This document shows, one piece after another, positions 8,537 through 17,740 of a stretch of 64,000 nucleotides of DNA. Within the stretch, counting starts at the first letter, position 1; the number at the start of each line of letters is the position of its first letter. The DNA is from Marinomonas sp. SBI8L (lineage in GTDB: Bacteria > Pseudomonadota > Gammaproteobacteria > Pseudomonadales > Marinomonadaceae): the NCBI RefSeq assembly GCF_001624705.1, contig NZ_JSEO01000003.1:1-64000 (forward strand), written 5' to 3'. Below the pieces are notes generated by a model that saw nothing but the letters and a program-made list of their open reading frames with translations, was not told where the DNA came from and did not search any database. The position numbers and the translations under genes are program-made.

Positions 8537-9796
8537 TTAAATCCTTATGGTCATGCCATCGCTTAACGATTGGCGGTAAGCTGAAATAGCAGGAATAATT
8601 CCGATTAGTAGTCCACTTAGCTGAATGCAAGCAACTAACATAAGTTCATACTGGGACGGCGCTGTGATATTAATCGCCAAGCCAAAGTTTTGCTGAATAA
8701 TAGGGCTAGCAATGGCTAGAATCAGATAAAGCAGGCCCATGCCAAGCATAATGCCAAGGCCACAGATAATGCCGGTTTCCACAACTAGTAAGCTAAAGAT
8801 ATGATGAGGCCTCGCTCCTAGTGCTCTTAGAATCGCCATTTCACGGCGGCGTTCATTTAAGCTGGTCAGTAGGCTAGCTAACATACCTAAGAAGCCAGCT
8901 ATCACAACAAAGACTGAGACAATTAATAGGGCTTGCTCAGCAACAGACATCAATGACCAAAGCTCGTGTAGGGCAATCCCTGGCACTATGGCGCTAAGGG
9001 GCTCTAGGCGATAGTCATTGACCTCTCTTTGTACATGAAAGGTGTGAATCTTAGATTTAAGACCCATTAAAAATGCAGTAATTTGTTTAGGTTCAAACTC
9101 TCTTGCTTCTAAGTTATCTGCGCTGGGAGCATGTCCTAAAAATGCACCAGACTCCCAACCCACATGTATCGCTTCGATAGCTTCAAGTGAGACATGAATG
9201 GTTTTATCAACAGGCGTTCCTGTAGGGGCAAGAATACCGATCACTTTGAAAGGCGCGTTATCATGCTTACTAAAGCCGATGTCTTTCATGCCGTGCGCTA
9301 GCACCATAGGGCTATCTAGTTCATAACCTAAGGTTTGTGCTACATCAGCACCAATAACGGCTTCGAAAAGCTGATCAAATTGTTTGCCTTGAGCAAAAAT
9401 CAGTGGCTGCTTTTTACCAAATTTATAATGTTTAAAATAATCCTGGTTAGTTCCTAAAACGCGGAAGCCCTGATGAGAGTCTCCTAATGAAAAAGGCACT
9501 GTCCACTTAACTGATTTATGATCTTTAAAGTCTTGATAGGTTTTCCAGTCAATATTATTGGTGGCATTACCAATACGGAATACAGAATAAAGCAGCAAAT
9601 TTATTTGACCTGAGCGAGCCCCAACAATAAGGTCTGTTCCAGAAATGGTGTTAGCAAAGCTGTTTTTCGCTTGGGTTCTGACTTGTTCCACGCCTAATAG
9701 TAATAACACCGAAATGGCGATGGTAAATAAGCTCAGCAGTACGGTTGCTTTACGGTTTAATAGACTGTTAATTGCGAGACGCAGGAGGTTTCTCAT
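8537..9796 (-). CDS. FtsX/MacB-type ABC permease of zinc operon
   Basis: A 419-residue permease with the MacB/FtsX layout: one membrane helix at residues 18-38, a large periplasmic domain, then three C-terminal helices near 285-310, 335-365 and 385-410. The conserved LNERRREMAILRALGARPHH follows the second helix. It overlaps the upstream ATPase gene by four bases (ATGA), so the two are translationally coupled. Type VII ABC proteins usually move periplasmic components mechanically instead of pumping small ions, so a direct zinc-pore role is not assumed. Resembles the permease of the V. cholerae zrg locus, by memory. Confidence 0.88.
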   Translation of the reverse strand: MRNLLRLAINSLLNRKATVLLSLFTIAISVLLLLGVEQVRTQAKNSFANTISGTDLIVGARSGQINLLLYSVFRIGNATNNIDWKTYQDFKDHKSVKWTVPFSLGDSHQGFRVLGTNQDYFKHYKFGKKQPLIFAQGKQFDQLFEAVIGADVAQTLGYELDSPMVLAHGMKDIGFSKHDNAPFKVIGILAPTGTPVDKTIHVSLEAIEAIHVGWESGAFLGHAPSADNLEAREFEPKQITAFLMGLKSKIHTFHVQREVNDYRLEPLSAIVPGIALHELWSLMSVAEQALLIVSVFVVIAGFLGMLASLLTSLNERRREMAILRALGARPHHIFSLLVVETGIICGLGIMLGMGLLYLILAIASPIIQQNFGLAINITAPSQYELMLVACIQLSGLLIGIIPAISAYRQSLSDGMTIRI

Positions 9797-10602
9797 ACCG
9801 TCTCTCCTTGCTGATTAAATTGAGCTTGCTCTAGTGGGTTTTGATTCAGCTTGGCAAGGTCGATGGTTTGTTCAAATAAAGGTTCTAAAGTTGGATCATG
9901 GCTAACGAAAATCAAAGTCGCCTGATTACGACTCACTTCTTGCATGAGCAGTTTTATAAATGCTTCACGGTTATCATGGTCTAATGCAGAGGTTGGCTCA
10001 TCGGCAATGACTAGCGCTGGGCTGCCCATTAGGGCTCTTGCTGCAGCGACTCTTTGTTGTTGGCCAATACTTAAGTGGCTGGCTTTTTTATCTTGAATTT
10101 CATCTGGTAAGTTCAGGGCCGTTAATAAACGCTTGGCTTCAATACGCACTGCGTCTTTGTGGTTAGCTCCTTCATCTAATACCTTTTGTTTTCTTTGCTT
10201 AGAGAATTCACAGGCAAGGCATACATTATCAATCACGCTTAAGTAGGGTAAGAGATTAAATTGCTGGAAAATATAGCCAATATTATCCGCTCTAAATTGA
10301 TCCCTTTGCCCCTGTTTTAGACGACAGATATCTGTTCCTAGCAGGTTAATACTACCTTGCTGAGGCGTGTTAATCGCCGTTAATAAACTCAGTAGGGTAG
10401 ATTTGCCTGAACCGCTTGGTCCCTTAACAAACAAATGCTGCTGAGCCTGAATCTTAAAGTCAGCAATATCTAATATGGCTTGTTTGGCTTTAGGCCAACT
10501 AAATTGAACCTTATTAAGTTCAACGGCAAAGGTCGCTTGGGTTGTCTGTGAAGGCTCAAGTGCCCCTATGTCTGTGTGATTTTGGCTTTGAAAATCTGTC
10601 AT
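9793..10602 (-). CDS. ABC transporter ATPase of zinc operon
   Basis: A 269-residue ATPase of the LolD/MacB class. It has Walker A GPSGSGKSTL (about 60-69), Q-loop FQQFNLLPYL, signature LSIGQQQRVAAARAL and Walker B LVIADEPTSALD. It pairs with the overlapping FtsX-type permease. The start at 10602 leaves a 61-base gap to the DUF2796 gene upstream, and all genes share one direction from the Zur box. The signature has I instead of the usual G (LSIGQ), which is tolerated in related proteins. Confidence 0.92.
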   Translation of the reverse strand: MTDFQSQNHTDIGALEPSQTTQATFAVELNKVQFSWPKAKQAILDIADFKIQAQQHLFVKGPSGSGKSTLLSLLTAINTPQQGSINLLGTDICRLKQGQRDQFRADNIGYIFQQFNLLPYLSVIDNVCLACEFSKQRKQKVLDEGANHKDAVRIEAKRLLTALNLPDEIQDKKASHLSIGQQQRVAAARALMGSPALVIADEPTSALDHDNREAFIKLLMQEVSRNQATLIFVSHDPTLEPLFEQTIDLAKLNQNPLEQAQFNQQGETV

Positions 10603-10663
10603 CCTGTTACCCTATACTCACCAAATAGGCCTAAGCCCATTTGGTGAGAGTTCATGCAATTAA

Positions 10664-11440
10664 TTAAAAGTCTATGTGAGCGTGTTTTGCATCCAGCTCA
10701 AGCACTTTTTGGCTATTGTCTGTTAGCAAATTAACATGAATTTCTTGCGTATTAGGGAAGTGTTTGAACCAGTTAGTTTGAATCTCAGTTAGTTTTTCAA
10801 CATTGTGACATTCGTACTGGTAAGTGATTTCAAAAGCAGCGTGACTTTCTTCACCATGTTCGTCGTGATGATCTTCACCATGTTCATCGTGGTGGTCTTC
10901 GTCATGGTCGTCATGATGATCTTCACCATGTTCACCATGTTCACCATGTTCATCATGATGGTCGTCGTGATGATCTTCACCATGCTCATCGTGGTGGTCT
11001 TCGTCATGGTCGTCATGATGATCTTCACCGTGATCATCGTGGTGGTCTTTGCCATGGTCGTCATGATGCTCATCGTGATGGTCTTCATCATGCTCATCAT
11101 GGGCAGACAAGGATTGCTCAATCAAATGATCGCTTAACTGACATTGTGCGCCTTTATCAAAAATAAATAGGCTTGCAGGATTTTCTAAACGAGCAATAGC
11201 TTGTTTCAGGGCTTCTTTTTCTTGCGCCGTTTCTGGTGCATGTTCAAAGCCAACAATGTCGGCACCAGGTGCTGAAATCGCTAGGATAAGGTCTTCCCCA
11301 TCTTGTGCGATATTAAAGCTTACTTCCCCATGTACATGGGCTTTATGGTCACGTTTTTCTTCTTCGCCGTGGTGGTCAGCAATTGCGCCAGCAGAAACAC
11401 ATAGGCCTGCTAGTGCAGCCCATTTAGATTTAACAATCAT
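10664..11440 (-). CDS. zrgA: His-rich DUF2796 periplasmic zinc-binding protein, ZrgA-like
   Basis: A 258-residue protein with a signal peptide (residues 1-21, ending GAIA) and a HHGEEEKRDHKAHVHGEVSF start typical of DUF2796. Residues about 115-200 are a His/Asp/Glu tract made of repeats like HDEHGEDHHDDH, with dozens of histidines, clearly suited to binding metal. The C-terminal part (YQYECHNVEKLTEI onward) resumes the folded domain. It matches the architecture of V. cholerae ZrgA, a zinc-regulated protein needed for zinc uptake; the name is by resemblance. Together with the ABC genes downstream it forms the core of this operon. Confidence 0.88.
   Translation of the reverse strand: MIVKSKWAALAGLCVSAGAIADHHGEEEKRDHKAHVHGEVSFNIAQDGEDLILAISAPGADIVGFEHAPETAQEKEALKQAIARLENPASLFIFDKGAQCQLSDHLIEQSLSAHDEHDEDHHDEHHDDHGKDHHDDHGEDHHDDHDEDHHDEHGEDHHDDHHDEHGEHGEHGEDHHDDHDEDHHDEHGEDHHDEHGEESHAAFEITYQYECHNVEKLTEIQTNWFKHFPNTQEIHVNLLTDNSQKVLELDAKHAHIDF
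10855..11105. repeat. tandem repeats coding the His/Asp/Glu tract
   Basis: About 250 bases inside the DUF2796 gene are built from near-identical short units, e.g. ATGATCTTCACCATG and GTGGTCTTCGTCATGGTCGT repeated several times. The repetition is at the DNA level and not just the protein level, so the tract can expand or shrink by slippage or unequal recombination. Open frames on both strands here are by-products of this simple composition. Confidence 0.85.
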
Positions 11441-11490
11441 GATTATTCCTAAAACATCAGTTTAAAATTAACAAAGTAATAAAAGGTGAA

Positions 11491-11778
11491 TTAACTTAGG
11501 AATAATGGCGGTGAACGGGCTCTAAGGTTAGCTGGGTTAAACGATCTGAATATGAGGGTTTCCTGCTTAAATGCAGGCGATTTCATTGGAATAATGCTAG
11601 GTAAAGCAGGGTCAGAAACTAGGCCTTGATGAATGCCTGAGAACATCTCACATTGATGTTCATGGTGGTAATCATCATCAAAACTGCTTTCATGGGCGAC
11701 CGCCATCACACTCATAAAAAGCGTGCAAAGAAGAGCAAGAATAGCAAAAGCTCTAAGGTGAGAAGGCAAGGTCAGCAT
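11491..11778 (-). CDS. small exported His-rich protein, first gene of zinc operon
   Basis: A 95-residue protein with a hydrophobic leader (residues 8-28, AILALLCTLFMSVMAVA) then HESSFDDDYHHEHQCEMF, a possible metal-binding cluster of four His, one Cys and acidic residues, and a tail ending LRARSPPLFLS. It resembles the small DUF2607-type proteins next to zrgA in vibrios, though that label is tentative. It is the first gene after the Zur box, 50 bases before the DUF2796 gene. Probably a periplasmic or membrane-anchored zinc-related protein. Confidence 0.7.
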   Translation of the reverse strand: MLTLPSHLRAFAILALLCTLFMSVMAVAHESSFDDDYHHEHQCEMFSGIHQGLVSDPALPSIIPMKSPAFKQETLIFRSFNPANLRARSPPLFLS

Positions 11779-11804
11779 GATATAAAATTAATCGTTAAAC
11801 AGTC

Positions 11805-11819
11805 TGTTACAATATAACA
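11805..11819. promoter_or_regulatory. Zur operator of the zinc-uptake operon
   Basis: TGTTACAATATAACA is an inverted repeat (TGTTA - 5 - TAACA). Its core GTTACAATATAAC differs by one base from the gammaproteobacterial Zur core GTTATAATATAAC. It lies 27-41 bases upstream of the first operon gene (start 11778, minus strand), where Zur binding would block initiation when zinc is plentiful. The rest of 11779-12037 shows no gene. Confidence 0.82.
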
Positions 11820-12037
11820 TATCGGAAAATATAAAGGATAGAGAAAAGCCGCCTAGGTTATGACGGATCAAAAAGGGTCGTAAACTGACCTCGTTAGTCT
11901 ATAAATTTAACTAATGCCGAGTAGGTTTACAGCCATTATTAAGGGGTTTTTAACTAAGGTTGAGTGTAGAAACCTTTAAGTGGGAAGTGTAAAAAAGCCC
12001 AGTATAGGTCTGAGCTTTTTAATGGACTTTATGTCGT

Positions 12038-12982
12038 CTATGGTGATTTCTGTTGTCGTCTTGCGTTTAATAATAGGTGTTCTGCTTTGGCGCCTAAATA
12101 CACATAAATAGCTAAGGCGATTAATAAGCCGACGACCGCTAGCATCATGGCAATGGCAGGCAGTAGATATTCGGCTTGGCCTAATGCAGCTTTAAACATG
12201 GTGAGTAGGGCCTCAATCGAAATAGCAATTAACACAGTAGAAATAAAGCGGGTGATAGTTCGCCTAGTAGAAGAATGTCTAAAGATATCCTTATGCATCA
12301 AAATCTCTTCTTCTAGAATGGTTTTACCCAGATCAAATACTGCCAAGGCCAAGGTAATATAAATAATAATGCTAAAGGGCTGTAATGGATCAAAGGCGTG
12401 AGGAATACTCTTTACTAAGGCATAGATGTCACTAAAGACACAACTGATGAGAAAGAGTACAAGGCAGAATAGACAGCCTACAATAACGCCATAGCCAGCT
12501 TTAAAATAAGGCGTCATATTAGCGCGAGCGGTATCGCCCATCACATACTCAATTAACTGGGTTAAGCTCACATCAAGTACAATATAAAACTCTTCTGCTT
12601 TAGGGTTTCTAAGCTCCTTGATAACAGAAAGACAGACCTCTTTTGTCGCTATGGAAAAATAGGGGTCCGTAAAGCAGGTTTCGTTATTCCATTTTACCTG
12701 TAAAAAATAAGGGCGCTGACTGAGATCTTGCTGGTGGCCGGACTGCCCTAGAGTACGTTTGTGCTCTGCTTTAAAACATAAATTACTGCCTGCTTGTAGG
12801 CCTAATTCATCAAGATAGTATTGGATCTCTAAGAAAGGGAACTTCTTTACCAGAGGTTCTACATCAACCCCTTTTGTGAGGCTGTCTTCTACACTCATCA
12901 AGATAGATTCAAGTAAGCTCTGAATCACCTCTTGATATTCGTGATAACGCTCTATGCTGCTTAGATAACTCATTCTTGCCAT
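12038..12982 (-). CDS. PDC (Cache-like) sensor domain membrane protein
   Basis: A 314-residue protein. The N-terminal half (about 10-150) is soluble and includes SQRPYFLQVKWNNETCFTDP and FYIVLDVSLTQLIEYV, a pattern seen in single PDC/Cache-type ligand-binding domains. Four hydrophobic helices follow (about 163-186, 203-222, 243-262 and 272-294) and no output domain is present. There is no N-terminal signal, which is odd for a PDC domain; it may be cytoplasmic. It stands alone. Family call is by pattern, function unknown. Confidence 0.6.
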   Translation of the reverse strand: MARMSYLSSIERYHEYQEVIQSLLESILMSVEDSLTKGVDVEPLVKKFPFLEIQYYLDELGLQAGSNLCFKAEHKRTLGQSGHQQDLSQRPYFLQVKWNNETCFTDPYFSIATKEVCLSVIKELRNPKAEEFYIVLDVSLTQLIEYVMGDTARANMTPYFKAGYGVIVGCLFCLVLFLISCVFSDIYALVKSIPHAFDPLQPFSIIIYITLALAVFDLGKTILEEEILMHKDIFRHSSTRRTITRFISTVLIAISIEALLTMFKAALGQAEYLLPAIAMMLAVVGLLIALAIYVYLGAKAEHLLLNARRQQKSP

Positions 12983-13192
12983 TAGCTTGTACTCTTAATC
13001 GGAAACTATTTAATCTGATAACTAGACTAAGCAAGATTAAAACCAACTATAGGTAATGGCTGAAAACCAAGAATTTAGGGTGTTTTGTTAACTAAAGTTG
13101 CACTCTTTTAGTGAGCTTTTACAGTGAATGAATGCTAAGGAGGCATGATCTAATCTTTAATAAGATAGCATGATTTTGAGTGAGGAAAGTAA

Positions 13193-13225
13193 AAGATGCC
13201 TAGTAGATAAATCAGTAGGCATCTT
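13193..13225 (-). terminator. terminator of 13.2-14.0 kb hydrolase gene
   Basis: The perfect 10-base stem AAGATGCCTA / TAGGCATCTT has a 13-base loop, just beyond the minus-strand hydrolase stop at 13238. Read on the minus strand the stem is followed by TTACTTTCC, a weak T-run. Confidence 0.65.
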
Positions 13226-13237
13226 AGGTAAGTCCTA

Positions 13238-14035
13238 TTATTTCACGATATTTTCAATAATCTCAGCTAGGGTATCAGCGTGAGTTAACATAGGTAGGTG
13301 GCCACTATCTATCTCAAAACTTTGCGTCAGAGAGAGCTTGCTTGCAATTTGTTCTTGGGTGCTTAAGGAGATGATTTTATCCTGCTTAGCAAAGACATAA
13401 TATTTAGCTAAATTATCATAGCGTTCAGTATCTAAGCTCAGTTTACTTTCAGCTAATACAGAGGGTTCAGATACCGCATGTTTTGCCAACCATCTAAGTT
13501 GTGTTTTATTCGCCTTTGGGGCAAATGTCTCAGCAAACTTATCATCATTACTTATATTCAATAAGGTGCTCGTTTCATCGTAAACCACACCATTAAAATA
13601 GTTTTTGCCATCAACCTTGGTTAGCGCATCAAATGCTTTCTCCCCTTCTTGTGGGGCAACGGCAGTCACGTAAATTAATTTACTGATTGTTTCTGTTGGG
13701 CATAAGTCTAGTGATGCGTTTGTCACAGCACCACCTTGGCTGTGAGAGATAATAACCTTCTCACCTTCTATCTTGCCCAAGCTAGAACAGAGATAGGCCG
13801 CAGAAAGCTCAAGGGAGACTTTATTCGGTATGATGTTGTCTTTGCGGCCAGGTAAGTCGACTGCGATATTGGCTACTTTAGAGTTAAGCTCTTGCTGAAC
13901 CTTAGCCCAAGAATTACCACTAAAATGCGCGCCGTGAACAAAGACAAGAGTAGGGGATGATTGCGCCATTAAAGCGCCAGAAAAGCCAATGCTTAAGGTA
14001 AGTGCGCCAGCCAGTTTTGTCATGATATTTTTCAT
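13238..14035 (-). CDS. exported alpha/beta hydrolase
   Basis: A 265-residue alpha/beta hydrolase with a signal peptide (residues 1-24, ending ALMAQ). The oxyanion region is LVFVHGAHFSG, the nucleophile elbow is ISHSQGGA with Ser99, and the catalytic His is in IDSGHLPMLTHAD near the C-terminus. This resembles the salicylate-esterase/AB-hydrolase-6 group that acts on small esters; the substrate is unknown. It is divergent from the CadC-like regulator gene at 14251, which is the obvious candidate to control it. Confidence 0.85.
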   Translation of the reverse strand: MKNIMTKLAGALTLSIGFSGALMAQSSPTLVFVHGAHFSGNSWAKVQQELNSKVANIAVDLPGRKDNIIPNKVSLELSAAYLCSSLGKIEGEKVIISHSQGGAVTNASLDLCPTETISKLIYVTAVAPQEGEKAFDALTKVDGKNYFNGVVYDETSTLLNISNDDKFAETFAPKANKTQLRWLAKHAVSEPSVLAESKLSLDTERYDNLAKYYVFAKQDKIISLSTQEQIASKLSLTQSFEIDSGHLPMLTHADTLAEIIENIVK

Positions 14036-14250
14036 ATCTGTTTCCTCATGGATTAATTAATAGCTGCAGCATGGGGGCTCTGAGGAAGCGCAGCAAACCA
14101 AATCGCTCCAAATAATTTCGCTCATCACAAAAGAAGTCAGTTTAGGGATAAAATCTTATCAAATGACAGGTCAAATAAAGTCAAATCCCTTGAGTTATAA
14201 GGCCTGTGCTATATAGTGAGGCTTTTTGAAAGTTAGGTGATATCTGTACC

Positions 14251-16167
14251 ATGTTGAAGTTTGAAGGCTTTGAGTTCGACCCTAAATCGGGTAGGTTGAA
14301 GAATCTGACGCATGATACAGAAGTGTATCTAAGACAAAAGCTGGTGGCCTTATTAGCTCATTTACACTCTCACCAGCAAAGGGTGGTATCCAAACAAGAG
14401 TTGCTAGACACCCTGTGGGAACACGGTCAATATCGAGAAAAGTCCCTCTCTCAAAGTATCCTTGAATTACGCAAAGCCTTGGGTGATTCTGCCAGCGAAC
14501 CTAAATACATTCGTACTTTGCCGAATCAGGGTTATCAATGGATTGCTGTAGATGTCGCTGAATTCGATGTCAGTCTTACTAGTAGCAAAGAAACGTCTAG
14601 TGAGGACAATTTGCTAGACACTGATGAGCCACAAAGGCTCTCTAACTTCATCCGAATCCCTCATATATTGGTTGCCTTCCTTTTACTTGTGATACTTGGA
14701 ATTACAGCTTACTTTGTATTGTTTGAAAAAGGGGGAGAGATCAAGCTGGAGGCAAGTGCTCAATTGCACAAAGCGAGTCAGAATGGCATAACCAAAATCA
14801 TCATTTTACCTTTTAAAAACGCGACAGGCACTCAGGTAATGAATTGGGTTGAATATGGCTTAAGCGAGATGCTGACCTATGATTTATCCTTGATTGAATC
14901 CATTGAAGTGATCGCACCGACTCAGATCAGAGCGCCATTAAACCTTAAAGAACACAGCGCTTGGTCTGCGGATTTAATGACAAAATATCAAGCTGATATG
15001 GTGCTAACAGCCGCCATTTCACTCGAGAAAGAAGAGCAAGTTTTAAGCTATCAGCTGATTACTGCAGAGGGTGAGCAGGAAGGAAAGCAGATAAAACGCC
15101 TGGATCTTGCTGTCTCCATGCCTGATGTCGCCAGTGAAATCTTCCGTGAGATAAGACCGAATAGTCAACTTACTGAACTAGATGCGTATACCTATGTGCC
15201 TAGTGCCATGCATGACTTCGCCAGAGGTCTTCAGGCACTACAAACGGATGGCTATGTTTTAGCTCAGTATTATTTCAAAGCCTCAATGCAGATTGATAAA
15301 AGCCATACTTGGTCAGTACTTTATCAGGCGATTAGCCAATACCAACTAGGGGAATGGCAAGCGGCTGAAGCTGTGTTTAGAGAACTTGTGAATAACAATA
15401 AAGAAGCCGCAATTTTAGAGTCTGCTCATTTTTGGTTAGCCCTTATTCACTATCGACAAGGTGAACTTGAGCAAGCGCAAACTGAGTTAGAGATAAGCCA
15501 GCGCTTTTATGTGGCTAATCAGCAAGACCTAGTACAAAGCTTAAGATCCCAGTTACAGCACAGAATTGATGCGTTGCGATCAAAACGCTTAATGGTTAAA
15601 GGCAATATTGCTTCAAGTACGCCTAATGAAGATGCTCCATTATTAAAAGGGCCTTTATTGGATGCACCTCTCTTTAATCATGACAAATTGACGCTTCTGT
15701 TAGCAGATAAACCTCAGACCAGCCTAGAGTATGCTGAGTTCGAAACTTTAAGCAGAGAACTTACGTTAAAAGGACACAAGCCTGTCTTGTTTCGACTTTT
15801 GTTAAAGCAAAGCCTTAAACCTAGTTTAACTTGGGTTGTTAGAGACAATTTAGTGGCTCGTGCGATCGACATTATCAGTGAGCTAGAACAGCCCTATGAT
15901 CTTGCCATTGCTTGGTTGATCCGTGGACGTTTGGCCATGGCAACGCAGAATAACAAGGCAGCCATGTATTTATCCCAAGCCAATGAAATAGCAACAGGGT
16001 TAGAGGCAAAACTCTTGATCAGAGAAATTGAAATTTACGCCTTATTAAATGAAGCTCAGTTTGGAAAGACTAGAATAGAGACAAGTGTTTTATTAGAGAG
16101 ATTAAAAGCACTTCAAGAGAATTTAAGCCAAGATCAGCTAAGTCTCTTGAAGCCGCTTTCAAATTAG
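14251..16167 (+). CDS. CadC/ToxR-like membrane-bound transcription regulator
   Basis: A 638-residue protein with a CadC-type layout. An OmpR-type winged helix at about residues 1-105 (KQELLDTLW, LSQSILELRKALGD, YIRTLPNQGYQW) lies in the cytoplasm. One membrane helix at about 144-164 follows, then a large periplasmic part with a TolB-like stretch (IIILPFKNATG) and TPR-like helical repeats from about 300. Such proteins bind DNA while anchored in the membrane. Divergent from the exported hydrolase, which it may regulate in response to a periplasmic signal. The signal is unknown. Confidence 0.85.
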   Translation: MLKFEGFEFDPKSGRLKNLTHDTEVYLRQKLVALLAHLHSHQQRVVSKQELLDTLWEHGQYREKSLSQSILELRKALGDSASEPKYIRTLPNQGYQWIAVDVAEFDVSLTSSKETSSEDNLLDTDEPQRLSNFIRIPHILVAFLLLVILGITAYFVLFEKGGEIKLEASAQLHKASQNGITKIIILPFKNATGTQVMNWVEYGLSEMLTYDLSLIESIEVIAPTQIRAPLNLKEHSAWSADLMTKYQADMVLTAAISLEKEEQVLSYQLITAEGEQEGKQIKRLDLAVSMPDVASEIFREIRPNSQLTELDAYTYVPSAMHDFARGLQALQTDGYVLAQYYFKASMQIDKSHTWSVLYQAISQYQLGEWQAAEAVFRELVNNNKEAAILESAHFWLALIHYRQGELEQAQTELEISQRFYVANQQDLVQSLRSQLQHRIDALRSKRLMVKGNIASSTPNEDAPLLKGPLLDAPLFNHDKLTLLLADKPQTSLEYAEFETLSRELTLKGHKPVLFRLLLKQSLKPSLTWVVRDNLVARAIDIISELEQPYDLAIAWLIRGRLAMATQNNKAAMYLSQANEIATGLEAKLLIREIEIYALLNEAQFGKTRIETSVLLERLKALQENLSQDQLSLLKPLSN

Positions 16168-16182
16168 CATGAGATTATTTAT

Positions 16183-17028
16183 CTAAGACTCTAGTGCATT
16201 TAAAAAGTACTTATCCCAAAGGGTACGGTATCTCTCCTTGTGCCAGCCAATATGACCAATGCGTTTTTGCCCGACATCAGAGGGTGTGATTTTCACCATG
16301 CTTTGTTTCGAGCCAGTAAAAAAGCTGTGTAGCATGGTGATATTTTTCATCGACATCATATCGTCATCACTAAAAGCAAAGGCAGTAATTGGCATCTTAG
16401 TATTGGCAAAACGCTCTCTTAGCCAATCGCCTTCATAGCCAATGGCGTAATCTTCTTTTAAACACCAACGACGCCATTGCATGATGACTCCTTTAGGTAA
16501 GTCACACATCACCTTGAGCTTATCTCCTGGGAAGTAGCCCATGAGAGGCACAACAATTGGCACAAGAAAATACCATAAAAACCAAACAGCACGTTTAGTT
16601 GGCTTGGCGTTATACCACCATGTTCCGGTACCTGCACCAACAGTAATTGCTTTATCTATGGCATTTGTGTCTTCCATAAAACCTAGCATATGAGCGCCAA
16701 CACTATGGCCTATCCAAGTGATTTTCTGCTCAGGGTAAGCTTGTTTCACAAAGTTCAAAACCGTAGGGCAATCATGTTTGGCCCAACTTAACTTATCGCT
16801 TTTTGAATACTTAACATGGCGGTCAATCGACTGGCCAATACCATCATAATCAAAGGTCACTGCGGTATAATTATGCTCAGTTAACCAGTTGGCAAAATCA
16901 TTATATAAGTGCTGAGCCACACCCGTTGCTGTGGCAATAATACAAACGCCTTTACTTTCTCCTAGTGGGGAGAATATTTGGGCGGTAATTGTGTGCCCTG
17001 CCGTTGTTTCTAAGATTCTTGTTTCCAT
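16183..17028 (-). CDS. cytoplasmic alpha/beta hydrolase
   Basis: A 281-residue protein without signal peptide. It has the nucleophile elbow TWIGHSVGAHML with a catalytic Ser, TFDYDGIGQS in the cap-adjacent region, a late acid (FAFSDDDMMS) and a His near the C-terminus (RIGHIGWHKERY). It resembles the uncharacterised alpha/beta hydrolase family often annotated YheT/AB_hydrolase-like; substrate unknown. The MarR gene ends 44 bases upstream on the same strand (stop at 17072), and both probably form one operon, with the regulator sensing a compound the hydrolase handles. Confidence 0.8.
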   Translation of the reverse strand: METRILETTAGHTITAQIFSPLGESKGVCIIATATGVAQHLYNDFANWLTEHNYTAVTFDYDGIGQSIDRHVKYSKSDKLSWAKHDCPTVLNFVKQAYPEQKITWIGHSVGAHMLGFMEDTNAIDKAITVGAGTGTWWYNAKPTKRAVWFLWYFLVPIVVPLMGYFPGDKLKVMCDLPKGVIMQWRRWCLKEDYAIGYEGDWLRERFANTKMPITAFAFSDDDMMSMKNITMLHSFFTGSKQSMVKITPSDVGQKRIGHIGWHKERYRTLWDKYFLNALES

Positions 17029-17071
17029 TATGACCTCTCATCAGAGCAAAGTTTGCTCCTTTCGACCTTGG

Positions 17072-17485
17072 TTAAAAGCGCTGGATAATAAAGTTCAAAA
17101 ACTTCAGCACGGTTTGGATTTCTTCTTCACTGAATTCATCATTAAAGGTGTTATTTAGCTGCTCAATATAGGGCAGCAGATCTCGGGATTTTTGTGAGCC
17201 ACTTGGGGTTGGATAAAGCTTTATGGCTCTCGCATCCTCAGCGTCAACAATACGTTCTACCAGATCATTTTTTTCCATACGGGCAATCAGTCCAGTAATG
17301 GCAGACTTATTGAGACATATGGCTTTCGCTAACTCTTTTTGCACACAGCCTTCATGTTTCACTATGTAGAGCAGTGCAGCTAACTGAGTCACAGGGGTAT
17401 CAAGTTCTTGCTCACAGACCTTATCCACATGATTGAAAAGTTTGCGTTGAGCCATGTTAAGTAGAAAAAAGAGACGCTTATCCAA
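17072..17485 (-). CDS. MarR family transcription regulator
   Basis: A 137-residue winged-helix protein of normal MarR length. The recognition helix region is LAKAICLNKSAITGLIARME, then the wing NDLVERIVDAEDARAIKLYP with the typical D-x-R. MarR proteins bind palindromes as dimers and release DNA on binding small aromatic ligands. A TAGTTT-N6-AAACTA palindrome about 50 bases upstream is a good autoregulatory operator. It is followed in the same direction by an alpha/beta hydrolase gene. Confidence 0.9.
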   Translation of the reverse strand: MDKRLFFLLNMAQRKLFNHVDKVCEQELDTPVTQLAALLYIVKHEGCVQKELAKAICLNKSAITGLIARMEKNDLVERIVDAEDARAIKLYPTPSGSQKSRDLLPYIEQLNNTFNDEFSEEEIQTVLKFLNFIIQRF

Positions 17486-17533
17486 AACTAAAAATATCCT
17501 TAAAAACCAAATAGTACGTATATGAACTAAAAA

Positions 17534-17551
17534 TAGTTTACATACAAACTA
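17534..17551. promoter_or_regulatory. candidate MarR operator
   Basis: The inverted repeat TAGTTTACATACAAACTA (6-base arms, 6-base spacer) lies 49 bases upstream of the MarR start, inside an AT-rich 255-base intergenic region. Size and symmetry fit MarR operators. Confidence 0.6.
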
Positions 17552-17740
17552 AAACAAAAAACAAGAGGGTTATGAAAAATAATCTGTGTCGCATATCTTC
17601 AAGACAGTCTTAATACATCTAGCTAAGCTGTACTCTTTTAAGAAGAAGTGAAAGACAAGGCGAGCCGCTAACACACTGATTTTTTAGTGATTTTGTTAGC
17701 GCTGAGCCTTGATGAAAAAACATATTAATGGAGTGAAAAT

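Noticed and set aside
10789-11137. Open frames of 110 residues on both strands across the His tract
   Set aside because: They are mirror products of the simple repeated DNA inside the DUF2796 gene and have Met/Thr/Val-only composition.
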